From the NCBI GenBank assembly GCA_028554795.2, contig CM068838.1:89891944-89955943 (forward strand): a DNA stretch of 64,000 nt, in the 5' to 3' direction. A program made the position numbers and the translations under genes. Below the pieces are notes generated by a model, which saw nothing but the letters and a program-made list of their open reading frames with translations, did not search any database and was not told where the DNA came from. This stretch comes from Sinohyriopsis cumingii. Lineage: Eukaryota > Mollusca > Bivalvia > Unionida > Unionidae. Shown one piece after another: positions 12,401 through 28,600 of the stretch; the first letter of the stretch is position 1, and each line of letters begins with the position of its first letter.

Positions 12401-15400
12401 CAGGACATGCATATTGCTCTATCAACACCACCTATACACACAGGACATGCATATTGCTTTATCAGTACCACCTATACACAGGATATGCATATTGCTCCAT
12501 CAGTACCACCTATACACAGGACATGCATATTTCTCTATCGGTACCACCTATACACAGGACATGCATATTGCTCTATCAACACCACCTATACACACAGGAC
12601 ATGCAGATTGCTTTATCAGTACCACCTATATGCACAGGACATGCAGATTGTTTTATCAGTACCACCTATACACACAGGACATGCATATTGCTCTATCAAC
12701 ACCACCTATATGCACAGGACATGCAGATTGCTTTATCAGTACCACCTATACGCACAGGACATGCAGATTGTTTTGTCAGTACCACCTATACACAGGACAT
12801 GCAGATTGCTCTATTAACACCACCTATATGCACAGGACATTCAGATTGCTTTATCCGTACCACCTATACGCACAGGACATGCAGATTGCTTTATCAGTAC
12901 CACCTATACGCACAGGACATGCATATTGCTCCATCAGTACCACCTATACACAGGACATGCATATTACTCTATCAACACCACCTATATGCACAGGACATTC
13001 AGATTGCTTTATCAGTACCACCTATACGCACAGGACATGCAGATTGCTTTATCAGTACCACCTATACGCACAGGACATGCATATTGCTCCATCAGTACCA
13101 CCTATACACAGGACATGCATATTACTCTATCAACACCACCTATATGCACAGGACATGCAGATTGCTTTATCAGTACCACCTATATGCACAGGACATGCAG
13201 ATTGTTTTGTCAGTACCACTTATACACAGGACATGCAGATTGCTCTATCAACACCACCTATATGCACAAGACATTCAGATTGCTTTATCAGTACCACCTA
13301 TACGCACAGGACATGCAGATTGTTTTATCAGTACCACCTATACACAGGACATGCAGATTGTTTTATCAGTACCACCTATACACACAAGACATGCATATTG
13401 TTCCATCAGTACCACCTATACACACGACATGCATATTACTCTATCAACACCACCTATACGCACAGGACATGCAGATTGTTTTATCAGTACCACCTATACA
13501 CAGACATGCAGATTGTTTTATCAGTACCACCTATACACCGGACATGCATATTGCTCTATCGGTATCACCTATACACAGGACATGCATATTGCTCTATTGG
13601 TACCACCTATACACAGGACATGCATATTGTTGTCGAATGAACCAGGCCTATTCTATAATGAACGGTTTAACTGCCTGATGATATTGGTCCAGCAATATAT
13701 TTTTTGAAGTTGCATTATAATTGGTACCATTTAACTAGTATTGTAATGCTGTGCTGTTAAACCACACACGCACATGTACTTATATGCAGTTTAAAGCATT
13801 TGATGATAGGGTAAATTTGGGAAATTGTATAGCTTTAGCTTTCTTAAAACCTCTGACCTTAAATATATGATAAGACATTTGTCAGATACGATGGTGCATG
13901 TAATGCTTATGATTATTATATTAAAATGGTGACGGAGATGACTGATAATTTGAGACCATTTTTATTGTACATACTTGATAGTATGATCAACATAGTAAAT
14001 GACAAGGATATTTAAAACAAGGAAATTAATGAATGATTAATTTAGTATAATAATGATCAAATTGATACAATGTAGCATTTCTTTGTCTACGACCTCAGGT
14101 GGAGATTTAATGACATGGTAATGATGGTGTAATGCATGTTTCTTTTTGATGATGATGATGATCATGCCACTGACATTGAAATTGAAGATGAAGAAAGTTT
14201 ATATTGACAAAATATATTCATGGAATAAAAACACAAAGTCTTGCTTGAATATTGCTTGGAAATATTCTAAAAACCTCTTCCAGCTTGCTTGCTTTCTTCT
14301 AAATGTTCCAAATGTAGGGTAAGCTGCAACCATTTTTAATAACAAATGTATGTAATATATTTTATGTTAACAGAGAGCCAGTTTCCCTCCAATGAGTGCA
14401 ATGCTGTCATCAGCAAGACAACAGTGTGTTTGTCACACAGCTCTTGTTCTTCAAGGAACCATGACACGACCCAGGTATAATCCTAATGCACTTGCATTTG
14501 AACGTATACTGTATGCACCATTATGGATAATGTCAAGATTAAGTAAAGACAACAAATGTGGACAGTAGACCCTCACAATAATGGAAAGTGGACCCTCACT
14601 ATAAAAGATGGTGGGTCCTCACTATAAAGTCTTCACAGGGATGGTCCTGGCTTTTAAAAAGTTGTCAAAAAAAAATCGCCAACCTCAATATTTTGTCGCC
14701 AATTTTCAAAAAATGTCAGCAGAACAAGTAGTGAAATATTTTTCCAAGCCTTTTAATGTAATAGATAATGAAAATTGAAAAAAATGGGATAGTTATTACT
14801 TATTGACAACAAGCAATACAGCCATAAATAAATCATTACATGTCTGTTTTGCACTACTTCCATGGTCTTTGCATCCCACATCACCGTTAATGCATAGGTA
14901 TGACTGTTGTCACCAGAAATAAATGCATTATCAAATGTAAAATATCTACTTTCCTGACATCTTCTGTCTCTCTCTTTTTTTAACAGAAACATCAGGTATT
15001 AAGCAAATCTATATTATGTGTATTATTTTCCAAATAATAGTTTTGTAAGGAACTTTAGTTAATAACATTTTAATACTAAAACCCTATCATTGTACTTTGC
15101 AATATAACATAAGTGACGTATAATGCCACCGTCGGTTTCCTGCATTCAGGAATTAGACCCCCCCCATTTTTTATGGCTAGCTTTACAAAGTACATCTTTG
15201 TCAACCAGGAGTTCAGAAATTTATTTTTGCCATGCTTTACATGCTTTGCTTGTAGTGAATCGCTTCCTAAATCCCAAGAATTATCACTGAATGCTGTAGA
15301 TTTTTTCTTGACAAGCAAACTTGGATCTCCATTCCCAACAATGAAACTTACTTGAGTCAACACCTGGCATTAATGTACCATATATATAAGCATTAATTAC

Positions 15401-18400
15401 CATCATCAGATTAAAAGAAGGAATGAAGAAACATATCACAGAGCATATGTGCCCCCCCCCCCCAATAATTCGGAATAAATATGTTATTTAGTGTTTTATG
15501 CCTATATGAGTCAACAATAAGGAAATAAGGTTGGATGTAAAATGTGGGAAATAGTTATCACATGTATGGTTGCTTGAGACCACATTTGAACTATTAACTT
15601 AAATTCACACCCATTTTAGGTATTGTAACAAAAAAGGGCATTGTTTATTTGCTAGTGCTTTCAATCACTGTAGACAGGTGGTTTCTTTGAAGTATATTGA
15701 AGAGGCTTGAGTCTAACCTTTAGCTATTGTGCAGTTTGGGTACAGCTGACCAGCATATGAAATGGGGGCATGTTGGGGGAGGGGATAACACACTCCACAG
15801 GGAGAAATGGCATGTCATTTGATAATTTCACGTGTATTAGACCCGAAAAATCGGTTAATATTTAGTCAAAATGATGCTTAAATATGCCGCAAAAAGCGTG
15901 TTTTCAGATTCAGTTTCCCAACTTGGTTTTTGGAAAGATTTATTTTTTGCATGACACTCTAGAATAACTGATCGGTATTAACTAAATTTATTCAGCAACT
16001 ATTTGAATTCTTTGGAAATCTTTCTGTACATTTGAAACTTCATCACAGAAGGGGCATTTTTTGTTGGAACATATTCAGATTTCTTGGAAATATTGGAATT
16101 GAATGGACTTTTAGGAAATAGGAATTCATTCACTATGCTGTTTCTTTCACTCCTGTATTTTGAAAAATAAATTATTTTCAATTGTGCAAAACTTGTTTGG
16201 TTGCTATTTCTTGTTGCATAGTTTAAGTCCCAGGAGTCATAACACGGGATTGATGGCAAAAAGTAAAAGATCAATGAGCAAAATTAACATATATTACTTA
16301 CTCCGCCTTAATTGATGTTTGGTGACACATCCTTCTTCAAAATAGCACAACCAGTTGTAAATGAATTGATAACTTTGTCTTGATACATATATCACAGAAC
16401 ATCTGCTTTAACTTTGTGTCATATCTCAACTCAACCACGGATGCCCAAGTTTTCAGCTGTCAGGAAATTTTCGGGAACTTTTGACCCATTCATAATGATG
16501 TGGTGTTGCACTTGAAGCATTACTACCATCACTGCTTGTAAATGATGTTGGACTGTCAGGTATAACATCAGGTTCAGTTACCATATTGTCTGATGAATTT
16601 GCACTAAATCCAAATACTGTTAATTTTGTTAACTTACTCTTAGGATGAGATGATGAACACGCAACATCTAGCTTAGGTTTACCCATGATAAAGTTGCACT
16701 GTTGACAGTATATAATTCTGATTGAGATTTCTTCCATTTGCTTTATACACAGCAATCGGTACTTCAAACGTTATCAGTTTTCTCTTAAGTTTCAGCAAAA
16801 CTATTTTATTGGTACATTTGTAAAAAACACAGAAAGATTAGCCATGTTTCAGTTAATTGTATCTGTTTCTGTTCACATCTTCAGAGGTTGGTCAATTGTA
16901 GTTAAAACTGCAAAACACAAACATGTGTTTCCAAATTGAGTCTGAATAATCAAGACATAATTCATGTCTTTCTGAATGTGTCATATGACTTATTTACCAG
17001 AATAATTCAAGGTGTGTTCAGTTATATTGTTCTATTTGATAGTTGTTGTTGTTGTTGTTGTTGTTATAGGGTTTAATGCCATTTTTCAGCACAAGAGAGG
17101 CTATACATGGTGGCCAGTATTAATAGTGGAGGAAGAACCCGGAAAACCCTGGAAAGAACCACTGACTCACTAGAAGCTACCCGCAAGCTTTCTCACATAT
17201 CCACATTGGCCAAGCCCAAGACTCAAACCCACGCAGACAGAGGTGAGATGGCAGTGATTCGTGATGGAGAGCGCTTTAGACCACTCGGCCACTTGGGACC
17301 CCTGTTCTATTTGAGTGTGTGTTTAAGAATGAAGTACTGTCATTTCAAACATGCTTGGAAGGTCTGGAACGTAAACCAGTAGCATAGTATATATTGGCTG
17401 AATGTGCTGTCATACAACATGTACTTGACTTGCTGCATGAGCAATACACTGACACCTCATCTTTGGGCTTGATATTTGAAATTAGATTGTGTTGCATAAT
17501 TATAAAGCATTAAAGCAATTTACCTGTAGAAAGTACAGCTTTCTGTAGGTTGTTGTTGTAGGGTTTAACACCATTTTTGAGCACAAGATAGGCTATACAT
17601 GGCAGCCAGTAGAAATGGTAAAGGAAGGACCAGTGAGATGAGATGGCAATGATCCATAACGGTGAGTGTTTTAGACCACTCAGCCACTCAGAGACCCATT
17701 TCTGTAGGTAAACAAAGAAATGTTTTGCTTGAAGGAATGATAAAATAACATAGGAAATGTCATGTAAAATTGAAATAAACTTAGAAAATTTATGCAAAAT
17801 TAGATATTTATGTGATCAACATTTAGAGCTATAGGGGCAGACCTGAGGGGCAGAAAGATGAAGGTAGCTTTTTAACAGCACTGTATATGTCAGTTTCACC
17901 TTTTCAGGGGTTTAAACAGAAACAGGTTGTTGGCAGTTTTTCACCATTTAATTTGCAGTAATCACGCCTATAATTCCTGAATTTCGGAAGAGTAGTACTT
18001 TAATTCATTGTCATGTTCTGATGGTAATGATTTCATCCAATTAAGATTAGTGTTTTCTTCTATTTGGTACAGATCTGAGCCACTTGTTCTTTTTCTGCAT
18101 CACCTGATTGGCATGTGATTTAATCCCTGTCAAGAGAAGCATAATTGTGACCTTTCATTCCTATTCATTTATGATCAGGAGTAGTGATCATGTGCTTGTA
18201 CTGAAGTCCAAAAAAAAAGCACCTGTTAAAGTTAAGGCTAAGTAAAGAAATAGAAAAGTGGATTGTTACAAATTGTCAGAGTGCTGCCAGTTATGCAGTA
18301 CATTACATGAAGTGAGGGTATAGCACAAAACAAAGGTGAAATAAGGCTAGAAGATAAGATGCAGTATACAAACAATATTAATTATGATTGACCATTTTAG

Positions 18401-19587
18401 TCCCAGTATGACCTACATGCAACAGATAAAAGCACATGCTGAGCATAACAATCAGCAGTATACAACCCACATGTTATGATATATATTAAACATATACTGA
18501 AAGTGAATCTGCTTTCATGGGGTCTTTTCTACCTAGAACATTTGTGTCATTCATGCCAATTTTTTAAATATTGCGATGTGCAATCAACTGTATGTGTGAA
18601 AGTTATGTACAGTACTCAAAAAATTGGATATATTGTTGAGTGAAAAAAAAATCAAATTTGCCAGAGAAAACTTAGATTTTGCCTTAGATCGTGCTGATGA
18701 AATGCAGAATTTTATTGAGTTGTTGAAGGATTAGTGAATTAATATTTTTTTCATGTATGCCCTTACTTAAATTTCAGATTTCGTGATCAGGGACAGATGG
18801 AGTTCATAAACCTGTGCCATTTTAGCTTTTGCTGGGCTTTGCTCTCCCTTCCTTCCGTCAAGTGTTGTACCTTGATCCCCCTGCTCCTTTTTCAACAATT
18901 AAATTTTAAATTTTTTTTATTGCCATCCTTGCATTTAATTGTATTTTATTCATTTCAGATCTCTAAGCAGTATATCATTGTTACTTCCTTATTTATTGTC
19001 TCACAACCTTCCAAGGGGCTTTCTATCAGAACTTGTACAGACTACATGCAGTGATCCAGATAGTTTTTCAAGGGTAAGAAATCTTTGGTCTTAGACTTTT
19101 CGAAAACCATTTTTGGTTTGGTTGGTTCAAGCCTTTGCCATGCAGTATGCACTTCTTGCATAAAAACTATCAGCTTCCAATAACAGGCCTTTCTCTATGT
19201 TTAGTTTTATTGGCCCTAAAAAAGTCAGTTATGTTATTAAATGGGCAAAACTCAGATTTTAATTGTGCAGTGAAATGATTTGACAGTGTTTCCTCCCTTG
19301 GCTCTTCTTAGAACACTAAAATTCAATAAAAGTTGCTTAATAAAATTAATTAGCTTTCTCAAAGTATTTTATAAATTGTTTTAAATAAATTCTCATTTGA
19401 GAGATAAACAGAAGTAAGATTTAAAACATTTATGACTTGATTACATGTATTTTGAGGAATATTTTGCTTATGAAATGATTATCAGTATCACACACTTTAT
19501 GCTCAGTTCTTTCATTCAGATCATTGTACCTGTATTGTCTGCATTCTCCAAACCATCAGTATTGTGAATACTTTGATTTTGTAGAAA

Positions 19588-19619
<32 letters not shown>

Positions 19620-22600
19620 TTTCTTAGGAATTATTGCAGCGGGTGAATGAAAGGGACTTTCAATTATTTTAAGAATTATTGCAACAGTTTAGGGATGGGG
19701 CCCTTCTTAAGAATGATTGCAACAGGTGGATTAGTATATAAGATAGACCATCATAGCACATCAGCCTGAGAGTTTGGCAATACAGGTAGAATACAGGTAG
19801 TCTGTTCTGTAGCATTAAAAAATATTAAGTTATATTCAGTGTCTGTACGTTGCATTAATTAAATTCCCAATGTGCAGTTATAAAGGTAAGAAATAAATTA
19901 TGTACTATTCATTCTTTCAAATTACATTTTCTGCTTTACCACAAATCTGGCATGGACATGTATATGTAGTGATACCCATTTCTATATTTCTGTCTGGTGA
20001 AATTTTGCATTTTTAGGTCATTTTTCAGCTCTTCGGTGGTGGATTTGTGGTCCGTTAACACATTTTAAGTTGAACTTGCATTTAAGCTCAGAAGTCATTG
20101 ATAACCTCACTCCAGAAGAATTTCTATGTTAAGAAAAAAGAAGTTAGAAGTGTAAAAGTGAATAAGCATTGAATTGTTCTTCTGTACATTGTATTTCAGA
20201 ATTGAATTTCTGATTCCTCTAAATCTGATCAGAATTGTACTTTCTGTTAAGTATTTTAATTAGCACGGCTTCTTAATATTTGATAATGATAACATTACTG
20301 ATATAGACTTTCATGACAGAGCAAACCAGAAAGATAATGAAAATCTTGCTATTGGTGCAGATTTAATACTGATCTTATCTGAGATTTTTTAAGAGTCTGT
20401 TGAATAAGTATTAATGGAAATGAAAGGTCTACACATAATCGAGGACTTTTATACTGTCATTTTCTCCTTACAGGTATTTGTACCAGTCTTGCAGAGTCTG
20501 AACAGACTGGTGCAGTCTCTGTCATTGGACTCCGATGAATACAGAGAACCAGTCGGAGTGCTTAGTGAGCTTTGTGAGATCAAAAGTGGAAACCGCAGGC
20601 CAGTATGTACACTGGTAAGTCTTAAAAATTGGCTATTTTTATCTGTGGCATAACTTTGATAAGATAAGTTGTTAGGTTTACACTTTTAGGGAGGAGAGAG
20701 TAGTCTAGTTTTGATTAACTTGCATGCACTGTTAAAGGCAGCATTCTTTTTACTGAAACTTTAGTTAGTAAAACTTTTTACATTTATGATGTATACTTAA
20801 TTCATGAAAAATGAACAACCTGTACATTTTAGAGCATGTGTTCATTTTTAAGCAATACATTTGAAAAGTTTAATTGAATATTGTCTTTTTATATATATAA
20901 AGACACATGGTCTTTGATTATTTCAGTTTACAGCTTAGGTGTGAATATAACATCATTTCATTATTCGAGAGTTCTATGGAACACTAGAATTTATGTGACT
21001 TTCAGAAACTTTTATGCACGGCTTCTTAATATTTGACAATGATAACATTACAAAAGTGTTACATATGTTGTTACCTTTAATTACAGGTGAGACGTTTTCT
21101 GATTATTATAAACGTAATCATTATTATTATTTTGATTTGTGATACCCCAGCAGGAAATGCAAATCTAATTGTATCTGTATATTTTGTAGATTGTACAGCA
21201 ACCCAACTGGCTGAGTGAATCACTAACCCAGGCTGTTGGCATGGAGATGGAAAAATTATCATTCCTAGGACCTTTTCTTGGTCTTTCTATCTTTGCCGAA
21301 GATAATGTAAGATCTGGTGGCATCCAGTCAGTTTGTCACTAATGGTGTACTTTTTAAGTTTTCTAAAATACAATCCTTGTTTCTGACATAAAAAGAACTT
21401 TGTACTCTAGGACTTTTGTACATATGCTTTTCCTGATTGCAAGTTTCTTCTGTGAATTATCATTGATTCCTGACACCACCCACTTGCTGTTAAATGCTTA
21501 TGGTCTTGCTAATGTGATCAATCAAAATTGACCTTAAAATGTAAAACTTGATATCACATGGTAAATGTCATTCAAGTCAGATTTTAGCTTGCCTCATCAA
21601 AGTTGAGAAGAGCTTTTAACACTAACTCCTGCATTGGTGTCAGCACTTAACAAAGCATATACATCTGTACAGCCTCACTTTTTCAACCAGTATTCCTTTC
21701 TAGGTGCTTGGTAGCAGTTTGGAGTGCATTTCATTGCACCGTCTCCCTGGGGTGGGGTCACAGATGGCAAATTTTGTACATGTTCGTTAGTTCATTCTTC
21801 TTGGTTAAGCTTTTGTATTTGGCTTGTGTTTTTCGCATTGTGTATACATACTGTTATATCTGGAGTCATAAAACTTTGTGAGGGATGCATCTTGAAAATA
21901 CATCCTTATCAAAAAAGTAGGTGACTGTGACCCACAATTCATTTGGAGTTTTTAGTTTATTTCTCAAGCCCTGTTTATGCTAGGATCATGAAACCAGATG
22001 ATTGTATTCATCTCTGCTTGTACCAGACCACTGCAACAAAATGGTTACCTATGACCTATATTTAACATTTTACTGACTGATTAAGTTTTTGCATAAGCTG
22101 ATGACCTCATATGTTTTTCGCATCCTGCGTAATACTGTTATATCTGGAATCATGACACTTGGTATGGAGATGCATCTTAATGAGTACCACATTTTCATCA
22201 CAAACAGGTCACTGTGTTCCAAATTTTATGCTTCACTGACTTGGGTTAAATTTTGTGCTTTAACTGTTTATGCTAGAATAATTCAACGAGATAATTATAT
22301 ACATCTATTTTAGTAAAACATATGCAAAAAATAAAAGTTGAGTGACCTTCATTTCACTGGCATAGGGTAAGCTTTTGTGTTTAGCTCTAGACCACTTTAT
22401 ATTAGCACTACTGTCTCTGTCTCATGACAGAAGTAGGTAGCTCTTGCCCATATTGTATGCTTCACTGACTTAGATTAAATTTTATGTTGTTCATGTCATA
22501 GGCACTGATCATGAGAAAATGATGATTTAGCATATGAGTAGTTTTTGGCATGCTATATGCATTCTATCCTTCCTGGAATCATGAAACTTGGTGAGATGTT

Positions 22601-25600
22601 GCATTCAAATTAATTACCCAATTTTTAAAAGCTTTTACTAATACAGGGAATGAAAATTGAATTGCCAATCTCAGAAAGGTATTGATACATTTACTTGCTT
22701 GATCTTGTACAGATTTAGGGCTAAACAGTGTTTTTCTGTCAAGAAAATTATGTCCTGTCAAAAAATGTCGCCAACTTTGTTGATTGAAAATCCCTACTTT
22801 TTAATGGAAGTTTCCCATTTGTTTTGATTAAGTTCATGAAAGTGCTTTGTTCTAACACTTCAGTACTAATAAATGCTTGCCAGAGGGCGAGCAGACTGGT
22901 CTCAGTTTGTCATTACTTACAACTGGTGTTAGAGTGGTGCCATAGCAAGTTCCAAGAAACGTTATTCAGACATAATCAGATTTAGGGTAAACTTCATCAG
23001 TTGCATTTCTGTAATCTTTTGTTTGGTAAGAGTTTATTCTGTGTGAGTAAAAATATATTTACCTGGCTTATATCCAAACACTGTCTTCTAAACTTGTTAT
23101 TTAAAGAAAGGAGTGTAGTTGTCTACTTCAGAGCTAAATATTCTTATACATCTCACATGGTCATGTCTGGTGGAGGTTAACGATTGTACGAGGCGTTATC
23201 ATGATATGGAAATCAATCACCCACTTTGTGTATCAAGTTGCCTGAAAAGTGTACAGTCATTATTTTCATCAGTGCAGATGTAAGATCTTATTGTAATAGA
23301 AATGAGTAATTTTGATACAACTTTATTTCACACTCCAAAACTTATATGTAGAGTAAATGTGGAGTTGCAAATTTAAATTACACCCTTGTAGAAAAATAAC
23401 TGATTTTACAACTTTGCAAATGCACAGAATGATTCAGGTGAAAAACTTATTGTTTATTTGAAGACAAACATATAAATAATAATGAGAATAGGAATTATTT
23501 TTTAATATTTGTTGTAAGGCTATTGCACTCATTGACCCTGGATCTGGTATCTGTCATGCTTCCATCAACAATTGCTGTTTTCAAGTTCTTAAAGCGCACA
23601 AGATCAATTTGAGCAAGAGTTGGCAAAAAGCCATCTGTCATAAAAAGCGATTTTCAGGTTCATACAAATTACACTGATTTGGCATTAAATATATCTGCCA
23701 TAATAGAAAATATAAAATGTTTAAATGACTTCTCAGAAACCACTAAAAAGGCAGAAGGACCTTTCAGTTTTAGACATATGATACTGATTTATCAAATATG
23801 GCTGCCATCACTGGAGGTAGACAAACCTTTTAATGACATATTCTTAAAACTGCCAAACAGAATTAAGCCAGATGTGATTAAAAGCATCATTTTGCCATTA
23901 CTAAAACTACAGAAAAACTTTCAAATAACTTTAAAAAACTGCTGAACAGAATTTGCCTAAATATAACATGAAGTATTCTGGTATAAAGACTTTTCAGGTT
24001 TGTTGCTGATCAGATTTTACATCTTACTTTTTAAATTCAGATGCAGGTGGTATTGGCTTTGAACACTGACCAAGTCATACCAAAGACTTATAAAAAATAG
24101 TACTAACAGCTGCCAAGCTAGGTGCTAATCATTAAGAGGTTAGTGTTAGGACTGGTTGGTCTGGTGTCAGGATAATGTGACTGGGTGGGACATGATGCTA
24201 CATGTCTGTGGCATGATGCCCAAGAGCTAGACATCACTGTAAACTGCCACACTGCACATATTGTAGCCATATGACTGAAAGATTGTTGAAGCTACATTAC
24301 GAATCCATATCACACACTCTTTCTAAATTATAAAGACCTTTAAAAGAATTCCTTAATAAGTGGATAAGACTAGTTTTCTGCCTGTCTGCCATGTAGTATG
24401 GCTGTTGTTAATGAATAATAGAGAAAACCCTTACATTTCAGAATGCATCATGCTTACCTAGATTTCTTGGCCAGCTGCTCTGTTATTTGGCTTTGATGCA
24501 GATGCCAGCCAGATTAGGTATCTCAGGCCCAGATTTGGTCCTCTTGTCTATAATCATTATGTGTTTTCATATCATCTGGGTTTTTTTGCAGACAAAAGTG
24601 GTGGAGAAATATTTCTCTGGTCATCAGCTGACTCCAGATAACACAAAACTTGTTCAAACATCTCTGCAGCACAGATTAGGATTTTTACGGGTAAGTTTAT
24701 TTTGATGTCAAGTTTCAGATGGACCAAGACTTTATCATTTAGTTGGTAATCTATGTCAGGCTTCCGATGTACTAAGACTTTATCAGTTAGTCGGTAATTG
24801 ATGTCTAGCTTCAGATGGCACTATACCTTATTTCTTAGTGGGTAATCAAATAAGTTTGAGTTTATGAGCAGCTTTTTGACAATTTCTTGGAAAAAACTAC
24901 ACAGCTGTATAAATTTAAAATAATGTATTAAAGAGGATGTACAGCGAATATTCTGGTATGAAAAGAGAAGGTACATGTATTCCAGAATAGCTTGTTTGGG
25001 AGCTTCTTATGTAAATTGGATTTTTTTGTTGTTGCCTTTCACAGAAACCTAAATGTATAAAAGATTTTAAATGTGGTTAACTCATCCAACTTCGGGATTC
25101 AACATGCTTTGGAGCAGTTGAATAGAAATTAATCTGTTTAATTAAATGTATAAATTTGTCCAAAATGACAAACAATGGCTGCGTAGAAGATTGGGTAAGA
25201 GTAATACATGAATTCTCAATTAACAAAGGAAGCATTCAGTTTGGGAGAATTTTATTTAACATCAGTAAATCAATTTCAGTTTAGACTTTTAATGTAGAAG
25301 AAATAGAGTGGTGGAAAAATTTTGATTTCGGTAAATTCTTATAAAGTTAGACTTAAAATTGCTACTTATTTATTTCAGGATGAAATGCATAAAATAGTCC
25401 ATTCCCTGTTAGTCAATGGCGAAACAAGAGAAGCTGCATTAACATATATTACAACAGTGATAGACAGAAATGCCAAGAGATCACAGTTGCAGGTTAGTTC
25501 AGTGTAAAGTTAATTTCTGTGTCTTTACAAGGTAGAGAAGACAAATGCTATTCACTTGGTATTTTTAACTTTGTTCAGTGGCAGTGTTTAAAGTTTTCTG

Positions 25601-28600
25601 GCATTTTAGTTGCTTTTGATGTACATATTTTTTCCAGAGTGCTTTTGCAGTTTTTCTGTACAATTTCAACTTCATTTCTATATGAGGACCACATGCTGCG
25701 TGTAAATATTGCTGTCTAATGGTTAAGGTTGATGTGATAATTGGTTTTAGTAAAAGTATGGTTAGAAGCATGAATAAGATTGTTCTGATGTTTTGCCATC
25801 TGTGTTGATGATGAAAGTCAGTCACGTAAGTTTCACGGAAACTATGTATCTGGACTGAAGAGCATATCTTAGTTTAGATACAGTTTGTACATGGACCAAT
25901 CTTGAAAGCTTTCTTAGAGCATAGGAGTCATAACTTAGGTTGCCGGATTGATGGTCAAAAAAAGACACAACAGTGGTAATAATGTATTTATCACGCTGCT
26001 AAGTGACTTCCAGTTTTGAACCATATCCATTGCCAATATTTCTGAAAAATGAAATACCAAAGGTAATAAAGATTAATAATTTTGAGGTAGTGATGCTCCT
26101 GTTCACCAAAATATTATTGCTGTCACCAGCAGCGATGCATTTGTACAGTATATTTGTTTTAATTCTTCCAAGGCATATCAGTTGCAGCTTTATGTATGGC
26201 GTAGTGATTTTTAAATTTCAGTGAGTCTTGCTAGACATTTTAATCAGAACATTAACATGAAGACCAGAGTTTCTGAAACTTAATATTTATCAGTTACTTC
26301 AATTGTATGGGAAAATATGAATTAGTTTTTTTCTGAGTAGTACTGCTCGATCTTTGGGAGTGAAGTATTAGTCCGAAAACACGAGTTCATATATTCTCAT
26401 ACAAATGTAGTAACCTTTTTATTATATACTCATTTCATTTTCCTACCTAAGGCTTAATAATAAAGAAATACACTACAAGAAGGAATGTAATTGAATTTAT
26501 GCTGTATTTCAAAATAAATACACAACCATAGATTCATCAATACAAAGTAATAATATTAATGTGCACATAGCACCACCAGCAACCTTTGAACTTTGTCATG
26601 CTCAACATTTATTTTTTTAAAAATTCTTGTTTTGGTCTACTTAAATTTGAAATTTATAGTCATATTTTGAATCAATGCACATTGAAAAACTTTTTCATTT
26701 GGTCTGGAATGGATAGATTTTGTTTTTCTGTTGATCCAACTCAGTTATGCTTTTCTGCTTTTGATGGACTGGATTTATTGGGTCAGTTCATTGTAGTAAG
26801 GTGAATGTGACTTCAGCTGGAAATATAGTTGAAATTACAGTACAATTTCAGTTTGTATCAGGTTTTCCATGACATGGGTGATGTCATTCAGATTTGTAGA
26901 ACCAACAAAGTACATTTTGAGGAAATTTAAAATGCATAAATGTAAGTAGATTTATTACCATTCTTATTACCAGCTAAAGAAGACATGTTTATGCCGAGTC
27001 ACTTGCATGCTCGGTGTTGGAGGGAACCCAGCTATGACCTGTATCATACAGTGTTTTTCTTTTATTGCTAGCCTAACATTGTATGAAAATAGTTAAATGG
27101 GGAAAATTGCAAAGCAGCTGTTTTGTGACAGTCCATTTAGCTAGCAGAAATTGTTTTTTTGTCATCTTGGCTTATTGGCTCTGAGGTTCTTAGTTTGCTT
27201 CCAAAACCTTTGTTTGCATTTTTTTCTTGAATTTAATGTTTTGACTGGCTAGTAAAATAGTATGTCTCTGATGGATATGTGATAGCCCTTGGCCTTACTA
27301 TTCTTTTCTATGCAATTTTTATATATCCCAGAGAGCACTGGTCATAGTTGGAACCATTCCATTTACAAAAAGTTATGAACATTTCATCATAAAAAAAACT
27401 GTTTAAATGATCAGAATCGTATTTTCAATAATGTGTCTCTCACTTTGTTGTGGACATTGAGTCGGACAGTCGAGTTTTATTGATCAGGTCCTCGAAGAAC
27501 TGATGGTGGATGATGATGAAAGATAGTTGTTGTTGCTGGTATCTTTATTTTAAGCCCTACATATTTTGTTCTGAAAGTCTTATATAATGTGCTTGCACAT
27601 CTCTACACAATAGGGTCCTTTGGTGGTCAGTTGGTCTTTACAGATCACTGACATCAGACTGCTGTCTGCTTGGGTTTGAGTCTTGGGCTTGACAAACATA
27701 GGTATGTGAGAAAGCCTGCCATTAGCTTCCTGTAGGTCAGTGGGTTTTCCCCATGTTCTTCTTCCACCAGTTATACTGTCTACCCTGTATAGCCTGTCAT
27801 GTGCTGAAATAATGGTGTTCAACCCACAAGAACATTAACAACAGAATTGGTTTCTGAACACAATAAAATTAGTTTTATATCAGCATGGTGGATTATTAAA
27901 AGTGGGGCAGGCCTATAATGTGCTGTTTTTGGTGCTCAGGTAAAGAAATTGGTATGAATCCACAATTGTGTGACCTAGAATGAACCTTTATTGAGATAGA
28001 TGCTGCAGTTAATTTTTTTTTATTTTCACAGGTGGATGAGAGGTTTGTTGCAGGGGATGGCTTTATGCTGAACCTGCTGGTGGTACTGCAGAAGCTGTCA
28101 TCCAAAATCACAATGGACAAGGTGTGTATAATGGAATCTATCACATATCGGTTATGGAGAGTGATTTCTCACCAAATAGGTCAGCATTATTGCAGACCCT
28201 GGAATGGTGCATTGTTGTGAACCATCTGTAGTTATTCAAGTAACTGTGGTTTCTGTTGCTGTGGTATTCCCCCACCCCAACACACTCACACACATTTGGC
28301 CTACATGTTTCTATTTTTAGCTTTTTGTATCACATTTGTGCAAAGCATGAATCTGAAATCTAGTTATTTTTAAAATAATTGACTTTTGAACAAAAGTTAT
28401 TGAATAAAACAGTAATTTTTTATTGTGACTAAGGCATATGATTAAATATATCTTTAGAATAATATTTCCCAACTCATAAGCCCATTCTTGATGATAGATT
28501 CACCTCAGCTTTAAAGCCTTGTCCATTAATAAGCCCTCCTCTAACTTTAAAGCCTTGTCCAATAACAAATCTACCTCAGCTTTAAAGCCATGTCTAATAT

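Noticed and set aside
11705..13707. Open frames of 370-643 codons, apparently long repeat proteins
   Set aside because: They are three overlapping readings of one 38/40-bp minisatellite. Unit length changes shift the frame and there is no other coding signal.
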